Origin: JAHDHW01 sp965277415
GTDB lineage: Bacteria; Bacteroidota; Bacteroidia; Chitinophagales; Saprospiraceae
Length of the DNA: 64,000 nucleotides
Direction of reading: 5' to 3'
Assembly: GCA_965277415.1 (NCBI GenBank)
Contig: CBDICS010000054.1
Coordinates: 372,001 to 436,000, forward strand
Positions 55,076 to 64,000 of this stretch are shown piece after piece. Position 1 is the stretch's first letter. Each line of letters begins with the position of its first letter. Under the pieces are notes generated by a model. The model worked only from the letters and a program-made list of their open reading frames with translations. It did not search any database and was not told where the DNA came from. The translations under genes were made by a program, and so were the position numbers.

Positions 55076-56242
55076 TTAACTCTTCTCTATCTTTTGAATT
55101 AAGGATTGAATAGCTCGTTCAACATTTTTTTTGCCTTCCGCTAACTGAAGCGATTTATTAGCCATCTTTAGAGCATTACTTTTTTTACCATTAAGCATCA
55201 GCACTTCAGCATAGGTATAATAATATTCATAAATACCTCCGTTTTCTGCGGCTTTCTTACCTAGTTTCTCTGCTAACTTCATAGCGCTTTTATCTTCTGC
55301 AAATGACCCTTTCAAATCTTTTGTCAAAAAGTGTAATTGCTTCGCATCGTTTTTAACAACTTTCTTTGCATAATTATTACACACCTTTACATAGTTTTTC
55401 GAATCGTCCATTGCACGGTAATAATTCAGGTCCGCTTCGTAAGCAAAAGCTTCTGCATGTTTCGAACAATGGGTTTTCATTTTAGCCTTTGCTTCTTCAT
55501 GTAATGTTTCACTTTGAAATTCTATTGCTTTTTTTGTAGTTTTTTTGCATGCTGCTTTTATCTTATCTTCTACTGCTTCTTTTGACATCATTTTCACAAT
55601 CGCAGATTTATGTTGAACCAACAAATCAAAAATCCTTGAATCCGATTCCACTGTCGCTTCATAAATAAACTTCAAATTAAATGCTGAAGTAAGGTCATCT
55701 TGGCTTTTTAAATAGTCATTTGATATCTTCAAGCTTGGCTTTCCCGCTTTATTCAAAGCTTTTACATAATTATAAATCATCTCAGGGTCTCGATCTCCGC
55801 TTTCATATTTTTCAGCAAATTCACCACTTTTATCTGTTTTCCCTAAAACCGTTCGACCCATTTCAATAAACTGTTCAACTTGTCTTGCTCCTTTTGTATG
55901 ATAGATTGTTTCACCATTTCCATCAATATAGTATAAGGTAGGATAGGCAGAAACTGGATATTTTTGTTGAAATTTTCTCCCTTCTGGTTTTTCCATATCA
56001 ATTTTCATGCAGATAAAATTGGCATTATAGAACTCTCCAACAGATTCTTCCGTGAAAACCGTTTTTGCCATTCGCTTACACGGCCCACACCAAGTCGTAT
56101 AGGCATCTACAAAAATAGGCTTATCTAAGGTTTTTGATTCTTCTAATGCTTCTTCCCATGTACCATGAAAGAACTCGATTCCTCCAGCGAAGGATTGCCC
56201 TAAGCTCAACATAAGAGCCAATATCAAAAAAGAATACTTCAT
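55076..56242 (-). CDS. Exported thioredoxin-fold protein with TPR-like C-terminus (copy 2)
   Basis: 388 residues. Signal peptide 1-19 (ending QSFAG), thioredoxin domain with WCGPC (Cys52, Cys55), and the same TTWCGPCK-M-K-VF context as copy 1. The helical C-terminal region ends in a TPR-like KKSNALKMANKSLQLAEG. A second copy next to the first points to tandem duplication. Substrate proteins are unknown. Confidence 0.87.
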   Translation of the reverse strand: MKYSFLILALMLSLGQSFAGGIEFFHGTWEEALEESKTLDKPIFVDAYTTWCGPCKRMAKTVFTEESVGEFYNANFICMKIDMEKPEGRKFQQKYPVSAYPTLYYIDGNGETIYHTKGARQVEQFIEMGRTVLGKTDKSGEFAEKYESGDRDPEMIYNYVKALNKAGKPSLKISNDYLKSQDDLTSAFNLKFIYEATVESDSRIFDLLVQHKSAIVKMMSKEAVEDKIKAACKKTTKKAIEFQSETLHEEAKAKMKTHCSKHAEAFAYEADLNYYRAMDDSKNYVKVCNNYAKKVVKNDAKQLHFLTKDLKGSFAEDKSAMKLAEKLGKKAAENGGIYEYYYTYAEVLMLNGKKSNALKMANKSLQLAEGKKNVERAIQSLIQKIEKS

Positions 56243-56389
56243 AAGTCAGTTCTATTTATAAGAATTGTTAATTAATGTTCATAGCAAGATAAAGAGAATC
56301 CTTCTTTAATGCTTCCTCTATATAGTTTTAAGATGGACATAAGGATAGGATTAAGAGAAGTTTAACAAAAAACGGGATGGTTTCCTCGT

Positions 56390-56944
56390 TCATTCTTCTT
56401 CTGCTGCTCTCTTTTTCTGAAATGCCTTAATTAGATCTTCTGGAGAAATATCAATGTTCTTCACTAGCTCAACTACTTGTTTAGCATATTCGTGATTTGG
56501 ATGTTTTTTCAGAAAAGCATTATAGTACTTTTTCGCTGATTCAATATCTTTCATTTGATTATCACAAGTAAAACCTTGCAAGAATAGTGCTATTGGTGCT
56601 TTTTCATGAGTACTATAATCGTTTATTAACCTTTCCCAATAATCAATTGCTCTTTTATATTCTTTTATTCCTACACAGACTTCTCCTGTACGAAATAAGT
56701 ATTTAGGACTCCATTCGTCCTTCGGGAAAGCATCAATATATTGCACACTTTTTTCAATCAAAGTTTTCGCGGTAGCCTTATCAAGTTCTGTTGATTGGCT
56801 AGTTTGTAATGTTTTTTCTAATTGATCCAACTCACTTTTTAGTTCCTTTTGGTCAATATTTGAAGCTGCAGTTGAAGATTGCTGGCCTGAATTTCCACAA
56901 GCCATGAATACAGTAACTGTCAATAAGATAAAAAATCTATTCAT
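56390..56944 (-). CDS. TPR lipoprotein
   Basis: 184 residues, lipoprotein with the lipidated Cys at residue 16 (VFMACGNSG). An Ala/Ser linker is followed by helical repeats: YLFRTGEVCVGIKEYKRAID and APIALFLQGFTCDNQMKDIE, similar in style to BamD or YbgF TPRs. Function unknown; perhaps an envelope scaffold. It is in the same direction as the two thioredoxin genes, 147 bp away. Confidence 0.75.
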   Translation of the reverse strand: MNRFFILLTVTVFMACGNSGQQSSTAASNIDQKELKSELDQLEKTLQTSQSTELDKATAKTLIEKSVQYIDAFPKDEWSPKYLFRTGEVCVGIKEYKRAIDYWERLINDYSTHEKAPIALFLQGFTCDNQMKDIESAKKYYNAFLKKHPNHEYAKQVVELVKNIDISPEDLIKAFQKKRAAEEE

Positions 56945-57137
56945 ATTTGTTTTTTATAATGATTTTAATTTGGTTTAAAAGTCTAAAAAATCATACCACA
57001 ATATAAGTAACGATTGCTTTTGTTCTATAGCTTCCTGAATGGAAATTTGGCACTTAGAGGATGTTGTCCCTAAACTTTCTATTTTAAGCCTATCGAAAAA
57101 GTAAAATAGAGCAATTGTCCACAATTCTTTACGTCTC

Positions 57138-57308
57138 ATGGCAATCGCAAGATTCACTGAAATCTTGAGTATAGTGAAGATGGAATATCAAATTTTATAA
57201 GAATGCTGAAAGCAAGGCCACCCACAAGCGAAGCGATCACCAAATCACACAGTCCGTAGGACTGATCACCATAACACAAACCTAAAATATCTTTCTTACA
57301 ATCGCCAT
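57138..57308 (+). repeat. 171-bp MITE-like repeat, copy C (full length)
   Basis: Starts ATGGCAATCGCAAG and ends CTTACAATCGCCAT. The core CACAAGCGAAGCGATCACC is identical to copy B, but the left inner part (57152-57210) differs. TTTACGTCT on the left side is repeated as TTTATGTCT on the right, a possible imperfect target duplication. It lies in the divergent region of the TPR lipoprotein and DUF1800 genes. Confidence 0.85.
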
Positions 57309-57378
57309 AATTTATGTCTACTTACCATCATTAAACTTTCTGGATTTAAGTAAGTCGAATATATAAATCCAATCAAGC

Positions 57379-58749
57379 ATGTTAAGTACAGAAGATAAAA
57401 TTAAACATCTTTACTATAGAAGTGGTTTTGGCTTGAGTCCAAAAGAATGGCTTGCTTTGCGAGGTCAAACGCTAAATCAAGCATTAGATCAAATATTTAT
57501 AAAAGCAATCGCTGTGTCTAAAACGAAAGCAATCGCTCCAGATATTTCAGAGAAAAACTTTAAGGCTTTAAATCAAGAAAACCGCAAACAAATCTTAGAG
57601 AAAGAAAAAGCAATGCTTTTTCAGCAAAATGCTGCTTGGGTAAAAAGGATGGCATCGACACAAGAAAGTGCTTTTCTAGAAAAAATGTGCCTTTTCTGGC
57701 ATGGACATTTTGCTTGTATTACTAAAAAGCCAAAACTTGCTCATCAACAACTCCAAACCATCCGCACACATGCTTTAGGCAATTTCAAAGCATTCATACA
57801 TGCTATGGCTAAGGATGTGTCAATGATTCGTTTTCTAAATAATCAACAAAACAGAAAAAAGCAAGCTAATGAAAATTTCGCTAGAGAATTGCTAGAACTT
57901 TTTACGATTGGACAAGGCAATTATACAGAACGAGATATTAAAGAAGCAGCCAGGGCTTTTACAGGATGGTCAAGTGATCAACAATTAGATTTCAAGTTTA
58001 AAAAAAGACAGCATGATTTCGAGGCTAAAACTTTTATGGGCAAAACTGGAAATTTTGATGGGGGAGATATCATAGATATTATTTTGTCTCGTAAAGAAAC
58101 AGCCTATTTTATATGTCGTAAAGTTTATCGTTTTTTTGTAAATGATAAAGTCAATGACCAACACTTGTCCACTTTATCCGAACGTTTTTATAACTCTGGT
58201 TATGATATCCGAGACTTGATGTATACTATTTTTTCTAGTGATTGGTTTTATCAGAAAGAGAACCTTGGAGTAAAAATCAAATCACCTCTTGAATTGTTAG
58301 CTGGAATCATGCGTACCCTGGATGTGAAATTTGACAAGATCGAATCTATACTGTTTATTGAACGAGCTTTAGGGCAAGTATTATTTAAGCCACCAAATGT
58401 CGCTGGTTGGGCTGGCGGAAAAAACTGGATTGATAATTCCACTTTAATGCTAAGGCTCCATCTTGTTGCTTATCTTTTCCAAAGTAATAAAAAGAATGTA
58501 AAAGGAAAAGAAAAGAATAAAACCTATCGGAAGATTCAAGGTCGTATTAATTTGAATCCTTATATTGAAATCTATGCAGAGAAAGAAGCAGATCAGATCT
58601 TTAAAGATCTTTCTAATCATTTAGTTCAAAGCCCTATTAATTTCAATCTTACATCTATATCTCCTTATTTGGAACACCATAATAAAGAAGCTTTTATTAA
58701 ATCTCTAATACTCCGACTCATGTCTTTACCAGAATATCAAGTGTGTTGA
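57379..58749 (+). CDS. DUF1800 family protein
   Basis: 456 residues. DUF1800 landmarks: LFWHGHFACI (about 112-121), NENFARELLELFTIGQGNYT (about 165-184), AARAFTGWS and the C-terminal KSLILRLMSLPEYQ. The biochemical role of the family is unknown; it is nearly always paired with a DUF1501 gene, as here (96 bp downstream). No signal peptide is apparent. Confidence 0.88.
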   Translation: MLSTEDKIKHLYYRSGFGLSPKEWLALRGQTLNQALDQIFIKAIAVSKTKAIAPDISEKNFKALNQENRKQILEKEKAMLFQQNAAWVKRMASTQESAFLEKMCLFWHGHFACITKKPKLAHQQLQTIRTHALGNFKAFIHAMAKDVSMIRFLNNQQNRKKQANENFARELLELFTIGQGNYTERDIKEAARAFTGWSSDQQLDFKFKKRQHDFEAKTFMGKTGNFDGGDIIDIILSRKETAYFICRKVYRFFVNDKVNDQHLSTLSERFYNSGYDIRDLMYTIFSSDWFYQKENLGVKIKSPLELLAGIMRTLDVKFDKIESILFIERALGQVLFKPPNVAGWAGGKNWIDNSTLMLRLHLVAYLFQSNKKNVKGKEKNKTYRKIQGRINLNPYIEIYAEKEADQIFKDLSNHLVQSPINFNLTSISPYLEHHNKEAFIKSLILRLMSLPEYQVC

Positions 58750-58845
58750 TTGAACTTGGAATAGGCTTAGAAACAATAATCATTCTTTGACAGCCCTTAG
58801 CGATATACTAAACACATAAATTGTCAATGAATTAATCTATCTAAA

Positions 58846-60042
58846 ATGAAAAGAAGATCTTTTTTAAAAGCTTCGGCTTTAGCATCTACAAGTCTGATGA
58901 TCCCTGCTTTCTTAAAAGGGTATACTACTAGCGATGACTTACTAAATAGCCGATCTGGTAAAAATCTGGTCATCATTCAATTATCAGGCGGCAATGATGG
59001 TTTGAATACGATTATTCCTTACCAAGATGATATATACTATCGAAACCGCCCTAGCCTGGGGATCGGCAAAGACAAGGTTTTACAATTGACGGATAAACTT
59101 GGGTTTAACCCTGGGATGGAAGCGCTTCGTTCTGTCTTCAATAATGGAGAAATGTCTATTATCAATAGTGTGGGATATCCAAACCCAAACCGCTCGCATT
59201 TTAGATCAATGGATATCTGGCATACGGCAAGTAGCAGCAATGAGTATTTACAAACAGGATGGCTTGGAAGATTTCTTGATAGCAATTGTACAGGATGCGA
59301 AAAGCCTTATCATGCTATTGAGATGGATGAAAGTCTAAGTCTCGCGATGAAAGGAGTGGAAAATTCAGGTTTTGCAATGACAAAACCAAGTATATTAAAA
59401 AGGACTGCTAATAATCCTTTTTTAAAAATTGCTGCTGAACAATATCAGAACCATGAAGAATCTGTTGATTATCTATACAAGACAATGATAGATACGCAAT
59501 CATCTGCTGACTATTTATATGAGCAGTCTAAAGTTCATCGTTCCTCTATAAGCTATCCAAATTCTTCTTTTGCAAAAGATCTTCGCCAAGTAGCAGAGCT
59601 GATTACTGCAGATACCGATACTAAGATTTATTATCTGAGTCTTAGCGGTTTTGATACACATGCTTTTCAACAAAAGAAGCAAGAGAAATTATTAAAAACG
59701 TATGCTGAAGCTATATCAGCCTTTTTAAAAGACCTCAAGCACAACAATCTTTTTGATGATACTTTAGTGATGACTTTTTCAGAGTTTGGTCGACGAGTAA
59801 AACAGAATGCAAGCAATGGCACAGATCATGGGACAGCTAATAATCTCTTCCTTATGGGAGGACAATTGAGCAGGCCCGGCTTTTATAATTCAGCTCCTGA
59901 TTTAAGTAAACTAGACAATGGAGATTTAATTTATGAAATTGATTTTAGGAATATTTATGCAAGTATTTTAGAAGATTGGTTGGGCACGAATTCGACTACT
60001 ATTCTAAATGGAAGTTTTGATAAATTAAAAATATTGGGATAA
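58846..60042 (+). CDS. DUF1501 family protein with Tat-type signal
   Basis: 398 residues. The N-terminus MKRRSFLKASALASTSLMIP has the RR-x-FLK Tat motif, and the mature domain has LVIIQLSGGNDGLNTIIPYQ, YYLSLSGFDTHAFQQ and VMTFSEFGRRV with THGT-like TDHGTANNLFLMGG, all typical of DUF1501 (alkaline-phosphatase-like fold). The Tat signal implies export in folded form. It pairs with the DUF1800 gene upstream; their joint function is unknown. Confidence 0.9.
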   Translation: MKRRSFLKASALASTSLMIPAFLKGYTTSDDLLNSRSGKNLVIIQLSGGNDGLNTIIPYQDDIYYRNRPSLGIGKDKVLQLTDKLGFNPGMEALRSVFNNGEMSIINSVGYPNPNRSHFRSMDIWHTASSSNEYLQTGWLGRFLDSNCTGCEKPYHAIEMDESLSLAMKGVENSGFAMTKPSILKRTANNPFLKIAAEQYQNHEESVDYLYKTMIDTQSSADYLYEQSKVHRSSISYPNSSFAKDLRQVAELITADTDTKIYYLSLSGFDTHAFQQKKQEKLLKTYAEAISAFLKDLKHNNLFDDTLVMTFSEFGRRVKQNASNGTDHGTANNLFLMGGQLSRPGFYNSAPDLSKLDNGDLIYEIDFRNIYASILEDWLGTNSTTILNGSFDKLKILG

Positions 60043-60096
60043 AGATAAAACCTATTTCTACCTAGAAGAGTTATGAGTCATTCGAGCTAACATTTT

Positions 60097-60795
60097 TTAT
60101 CTGCTACTATAGATTGGATCATAATTTATACAAAACGATTCTAACTCCATCATTGTTCCTCGGAATACATTGAAATCAACAAAGCCATTGATTCCATCTA
60201 ATTGTCCTCTATTTCCGTATTGCCAAAATTGCCAATATTTCCCCTTACCAAGATAAGGCTTTAGCGTATTGTATCGCGCGATCCAAAAGGGGTAATTATC
60301 AAAATGATTATTGATATATCGATCAAAAAATTTAAGGTTTGTATAAACTATTGGTCGAACCTTATAATGTTCTTCTACCAATTTAAGCCAAAGTGCAACA
60401 CCTTCTCTGAGTTGTTTTTCAGATATGCCATCATCTACTTCAACATCTAAAACTGGAGGTAAATCTCCTGCTTCTAAGTCAACATTGTTAATGAAGTTTT
60501 GTGCTTGCTTCTTAGCTGAGATCGTAGGTCGGAAAAAGTGATAAGCTCCGCGTTTCATTCCTACACGTTTAATTTCAGTCCAATTATTCGTAAACAAGCT
60601 ATCAATATGCTCTGCGCCTTCTGTAGCTTTTACAAAGGCAAAATCTATTTTTTGGTCTGCAATAATATCCCAATTAATATGAGCTTGGTAATGAGAAACA
60701 TCGATGCCATGCACCGCAAAATGAGGTATTCGCTCTGTAATTGAATTACAAGACAAGATGAGACACGAAATTAATATAGCAGTTAAACACCTCAT
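60097..60795 (-). CDS. GH25 lysozyme-like lipoprotein
   Basis: 232 residues. A lipoprotein signal (lipidated Cys near 16, SCLILSCNS) is followed by a GH25 barrel: HGIDVSHYQAHINWD (about 29-43), FAFVKATEGAEH (about 53-64), GAYHFFRP and PPVLDVEVDDG with the catalytic acidic residues. It should hydrolyse the beta-1,4 bond of peptidoglycan outside the inner membrane. The operon is single-gene. Convergent with DUF1501. Confidence 0.9.
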   Translation of the reverse strand: MRCLTAILISCLILSCNSITERIPHFAVHGIDVSHYQAHINWDIIADQKIDFAFVKATEGAEHIDSLFTNNWTEIKRVGMKRGAYHFFRPTISAKKQAQNFINNVDLEAGDLPPVLDVEVDDGISEKQLREGVALWLKLVEEHYKVRPIVYTNLKFFDRYINNHFDNYPFWIARYNTLKPYLGKGKYWQFWQYGNRGQLDGINGFVDFNVFRGTMMELESFCINYDPIYSSR

Positions 60796-61246
60796 AAAAT
60801 TCAGCAGCTATTAATACAATTCGATTTTTAGGTTCTGTCCGTTGCAATGAATTCAGTCGGTTCCTTCCTTCTTTTAAGCTTCAAAACCCTAAATTGAGTT
60901 TTTTCGCCATCGAAAACAAAAGATGGACAGATTCTAAAAGTAACGCCTTAAAACTTATTTTATGATGAAAAAGATTATAATTTTAACTAAACCGACAATA
61001 AACGACACTTTTAGAGGGGGGCACATACTTTATCTTTGGATTATTCTATTCCAATAGAAAGAGACAGTCTTCAATTTTTTCGCCAATTAGAAGTTCCATT
61101 CATACGAGAGTGAAAGATATTTTTTTCAATAAGTCCTAAGAACAACTGGTCATTCGACATTATGTCGAATGACCAGTGATCTCTTAAGGAGCATTGTACT
61201 AAGTACAGTGTGTAGCAAGGTATAAATAATTGCCTCTTAGCTTGAA
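60796..61246. other. Intergenic region between the GH25 gene and rpoN
   Basis: 451 bp without a credible gene; small ORFs are too short. A perfect 33-bp palindrome (61145-61177) is the only structure. It also holds the GH25 promoter and the 3' flank of rpoN. Confidence 0.5.
61145..61177. repeat. Perfect palindrome with 16-bp arms
   Basis: ACTGGTCATTCGACAT (61145-61160) is followed by one base and the exact reverse complement (61162-61177). No loop to speak of and no T-run, so a cruciform or protein-binding site is as likely as a terminator. It lies 70 bp past the rpoN stop. Confidence 0.7.
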
Positions 61247-62785
61247 TTATAATTCTTTGCGTAATCGTGCTACAGGAATATTTAGTTGCTCTCGATATTT
61301 AGCTACTGTTCTACGTGCAATATTATATCCTTTGTCACGGAGAATATTTTTTAGTTTTTCGTCAGAAAAAGGTTTTCTTTTATTCTCTTCTTCAATAATA
61401 TCGGTTAAGATTTTCTTTACTTCTAAAGTGGAAACCTCTTCACCATTATTGGTTTGTAAAGACTCTGAGAAAAAATCTTTAAGTCTTTTTGTTCCGAATT
61501 CTGTTTGGACAAATTTACTATTTGCGACTCGAGAAATTGTTGAGATATCAAGACCAGTAATATCTGCAATATCTTTTAGGATCATTGGTTTCAATGTTTT
61601 CTGATCCCCTGTTCGAAAATAGTCATATTGATACTGCATGATAGAATACATGGTTTTATACATGGTCTGCTGTCTCTGGCGAATTGCATCAATAAACCAT
61701 TTTGCAGAATCTATTTTTTGTTTTATAAAAACAATGGCCTCTTTATCTTTCTTTACCGTCTTCTGTCTCGACCTCTTATTGTCTTTATAAGTTTTGAGCA
61801 TGTCCTTATACTGATCATTGACACGTAAGTCTGGAGCGTTTCTGGAATTAAGTGTCAGCTCTGGTTCACCATCTCTATTTACAATAGTAAAATCAGGGAC
61901 AATATAATGAAGCGCTCGGGAATTGCTAGCATAACCACTTGCAGGTTTTGGGTTGAGTTTTAAAATTTCATCAATTGCCTCTTTCAATTGTTCCTCATTG
62001 ATATTGAGATAACGTTGGAGTTTTTGATAATGCTTTTTTGAAAACTCATTGAAATAGCCATCGATGATTTTATACCCTAGCTTCAATTTAAATAAATAAG
62101 AATCATTTTCCTCTTCAGCCTGCTCCATTTTATTTTCCAATTGGAGAAGTAAACATTCTCTCAAGTCTCTGGAACCTATTCCGGGAGGATCAAATCTTTG
62201 TATTTTTTTAAGCAAATATTCTATTTCTGCTTCAGAGGTAATGATGTTTTGTGAAAATACTAAATCATCGATTATAGATATTGGTTCTCTCCTTAAATAA
62301 CCATCATCATCTATGCTTCCTATTACTTGTTGAGCAATAGTCATTTCTCTTTCATCATCAAGTTCAAGCATACCTAATTGTTGTTCCAAATACTCATGAA
62401 AAGTATCTTCGACAGCAATAGGGATGGTTTTTTCTTCATCATCTGCCGAATAATTATTGGTTTTCAATTTGTAACTGCTTGGATCATCTTCAATATATTC
62501 ATTGAGGTAATCGTCAAGTTCAAATTCCTCATCTCTAGAGGGGATTTCATCTGCATCAGCACCTTCAAAATTCTCGTCGGAAGAATTTTTTTCGTCGGAG
62601 GAACCGGTGCCAAATATTTCGGCTTCATCAGGTTCTTCTCCTTCATCTAGTGCTGGATTTGCTTCTAATTCTTCTTTGATTCTTTGATCCAAAGTTGCTG
62701 TTGGAATCTGCAACAATTTCATTAACTGAATTTGTTGAGGCGACAGCTTTTGAAGCATTCTTTGATTTAAACTCTGCTTTAACAT
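61247..62785 (-). CDS. rpoN: RNA polymerase sigma-54 factor
   Basis: 512 residues. Region I: LNQRMLQKLSPQQIQLMKLLQIPTATLDQR-type Gln/Leu-rich N-terminus; an acidic region II (about 50-105); the core-binding domain; the HTH (DIADITGLDISTISRVANSK); and the RpoN box ARRTVAKYRE near the C-terminus. Sigma-54 needs AAA+ enhancer-binding activators; none is in the window. No downstream -24/-12 promoters were recognised. It is monocistronic. Confidence 0.96.
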   Translation of the reverse strand: MLKQSLNQRMLQKLSPQQIQLMKLLQIPTATLDQRIKEELEANPALDEGEEPDEAEIFGTGSSDEKNSSDENFEGADADEIPSRDEEFELDDYLNEYIEDDPSSYKLKTNNYSADDEEKTIPIAVEDTFHEYLEQQLGMLELDDEREMTIAQQVIGSIDDDGYLRREPISIIDDLVFSQNIITSEAEIEYLLKKIQRFDPPGIGSRDLRECLLLQLENKMEQAEEENDSYLFKLKLGYKIIDGYFNEFSKKHYQKLQRYLNINEEQLKEAIDEILKLNPKPASGYASNSRALHYIVPDFTIVNRDGEPELTLNSRNAPDLRVNDQYKDMLKTYKDNKRSRQKTVKKDKEAIVFIKQKIDSAKWFIDAIRQRQQTMYKTMYSIMQYQYDYFRTGDQKTLKPMILKDIADITGLDISTISRVANSKFVQTEFGTKRLKDFFSESLQTNNGEEVSTLEVKKILTDIIEEENKRKPFSDEKLKNILRDKGYNIARRTVAKYREQLNIPVARLRKEL

Positions 62786-63285
62786 CGGGTATAATGTTTT
62801 CTCCTTGAAAAAATCGGTTTAAGTAACTTGGCTACGTTACACAGTAGTATGTTCTAAGTTATTGTTGTTGAGGAGACCGAAACTATAGTAAGGATGTAAA
62901 AAACTTGTGGTTATTTAAGGTATCCTTGTTTGTTCTATAGGAGTGAAGATTATTAATCATATTCTTTCACTTCTGATTACAATATAAATCATTTTATATA
63001 ATATGTCCAGTTTTAGAGCGATTTTCTATCAAAAAATATGCCAAATCCACTAAACACAGGGCTTTTTACATATCAATTATTTATATACAATGGTTTGATG
63101 ATACTGTTTTATCTATTATTTTGTTTCAAAACATTGTTTATTTATCAATTTTTTTTACCATTATTGTGACGCAGGTTATACACAAATTATTTTCAATTGA
63201 TATAAAGCCTGCAATTTAGTTATACCCTGCCTTGTTTTACTTGCAAGCTGTTGAAATCGTATTTATTTAAAAAGAATAAACAATA
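62786..63285. other. Divergent intergenic region rpoN / aminopeptidase P
   Basis: 500 bp, very AT-rich, without an ORF. It must hold the rpoN and aminopeptidase promoters. No stem-loop, repeat or convincing -7 element was seen. Confidence 0.4.
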
Positions 63286-64000
63286 ATGAGCCAAATAAAC
63301 AAAAGAATAGATGCACTAAGACAGAACATGAAAAAACATAATTTAGATGCATTTATCATTCCTAGTGGTGATCCTCATCAAAGTGAATATGTAGCACCTC
63401 ATTGGCAAACCAGGCAATGGTTTTCGGGTTTTTCGGGTTCGGCAGGTTTATTTTTTCTTACACAAACACATGCTGGGTTATCAACAGATTCTAGATATTT
63501 CTTACAAGCAGAAAAGGAATTAGCATCAAGTGAAGTAATCCTACATAAACAGCGTATAGCTCATTCTCCTCAGATTATTTCTTGGCTTAAAGAAAATTTA
63601 GATGAGGGATCAACCGTCGGTATTGATCCTACCCTTTTTTCAGTTCAACAAGTCAGATCTTATAAAACCTCCTTAGAAAAGGCCAACATTTCTCTTCAGT
63701 TTTCTACAGGTTTGATCCAGGAAACATGGAATGATCGTCCGACTCTACCTAAAAACAAAATCTTCGAACTAGACCTTGTCTATGCTGGTGTATCTAGATC
63801 TGAAAAACTAAACATTATTCGAAAGAAGATGAAGGCTATTGGAACTAAGCATCATCTTATTACAACACTTGATGATATTGCCTGGACATTCAATATCAGA
63901 GGGAACGATGTTGAATGTAATCCTGTAGCTATTTGTTTTGCTATCATTAGCGAAGAAAATGCTACATTGTTTATTGATCAAACAAAAATTCCAGAGGCAT
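63286..64000 (+). CDS. Xaa-Pro aminopeptidase (M24B), N-terminal part (runs off right edge)
   Basis: 238 codons from the ATG at 63286 are open to the window edge. The translation begins MSQINKRIDALRQNMKKHNL and has FIIPSGDPHQSEYVAPHWQT, QWFSGFSGSAGLFFLTQ and DSRYFLQAEKEL, the N-terminal creatinase-like domain of eukaryote-type/aminopeptidase-P1 enzymes (about 600 residues). The metal-binding catalytic domain lies outside the window. Function: release of N-terminal residues before proline. Confidence 0.88.
   Translation, partial: MSQINKRIDALRQNMKKHNLDAFIIPSGDPHQSEYVAPHWQTRQWFSGFSGSAGLFFLTQTHAGLSTDSRYFLQAEKELASSEVILHKQRIAHSPQIISWLKENLDEGSTVGIDPTLFSVQQVRSYKTSLEKANISLQFSTGLIQETWNDRPTLPKNKIFELDLVYAGVSRSEKLNIIRKKMKAIGTKHHLITTLDDIAWTFNIRGNDVECNPVAICFAIISEENATLFIDQTKIPEA

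Noticed and set aside
7626..57075. Recurring short motif TTTAGGGAC or its complement (near 7629, 14672, 43684, 49249, 57067)
   Set aside because: Too short and without fixed spacing to genes; could be chance in AT-rich DNA.
56975..57157. Minus-strand ORF of 60 residues
   Set aside because: It runs into the 171-bp repeat and has no support.
1..64000. tRNA, rRNA or CRISPR arrays
   Set aside because: No cloverleaf with a T-loop signature, rRNA-like block or regularly spaced direct repeats was found.

Overview
The window is an AT-rich chromosomal segment of a member of the Bacteroidota, probably a free-living Saprospiria- or Cytophagia-like lineage; the exact family is inferred. The evidence is a type IX secretion system (T9SS) protein, PorZ, a large secreted protein with a T9SS C-terminal sorting domain and SprB-like repeats, the bacillithiol enzyme BshA, paired OmpH/Skp genes next to murI, many Cys lipoproteins, and -7 promoter elements of the TAnnTTTG type. 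No rRNA, tRNA or CRISPR array was found.

Layout. 1-5.4 kb: 5'-part of hutH (cut by the left edge), two OmpH/Skp-like periplasmic chaperones, murI, an arginyltransferase-like protein and an acidic unknown. 5.4-14.7 kb: an AstE-like zinc hydrolase, a membrane-anchored M15 peptidase, mnmG, an M48-like lipoprotein without its zinc motif, a long-chain acyl-CoA ligase, a YceI lipoprotein and a MerR/B12-domain regulator lacking the B12 histidines. 15-29 kb: a 1290-residue T9SS substrate, bshA, a YfhO-type membrane protein, porZ, nadD, a small lipoprotein, dnaN and an M16 peptidase-like protein. 29.2-41 kb: mreB-mreC-mreD-mrdA for rod-shape synthesis, a CapA-like protein, folA, a PLP decarboxylase, a sulfatase lipoprotein and recJ.

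41-53.8 kb is an accessory region between housekeeping genes. It holds a gene split by a 1456-bp ISKra4-like insertion sequence with a perfect 9-bp target duplication, a GH32 lipoprotein, small secreted proteins, an EAD11-NACHT (STAND-type) NTPase with an unknown 315-residue neighbour, a GrpB-like and an ATP-grasp-like protein, and at least two gene remnants. Its main part lies between two direct copies of a ~158-bp hairpin-bearing repeat. 53.8-64 kb returns to core-type genes: two tandem thioredoxin-TPR proteins, a TPR lipoprotein, a DUF1800/DUF1501 pair, a GH25 lysozyme-like lipoprotein, rpoN (sigma-54) and the start of an aminopeptidase P.

The least explained content is non-coding. Three dispersed repeat families were found: (i) a 171-bp MITE-like element with 14-bp terminal inverted repeats, three full-length and three shortened copies; (ii) a ~130-bp repeat directly after mnmG and mreB; (iii) the ~158-bp hairpin repeat that overlaps the 3' ends of the GH32 and thioredoxin genes, whose stem is kept by compensatory base changes. 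The EAD11-NACHT locus is the best candidate for a defence or signalling system.
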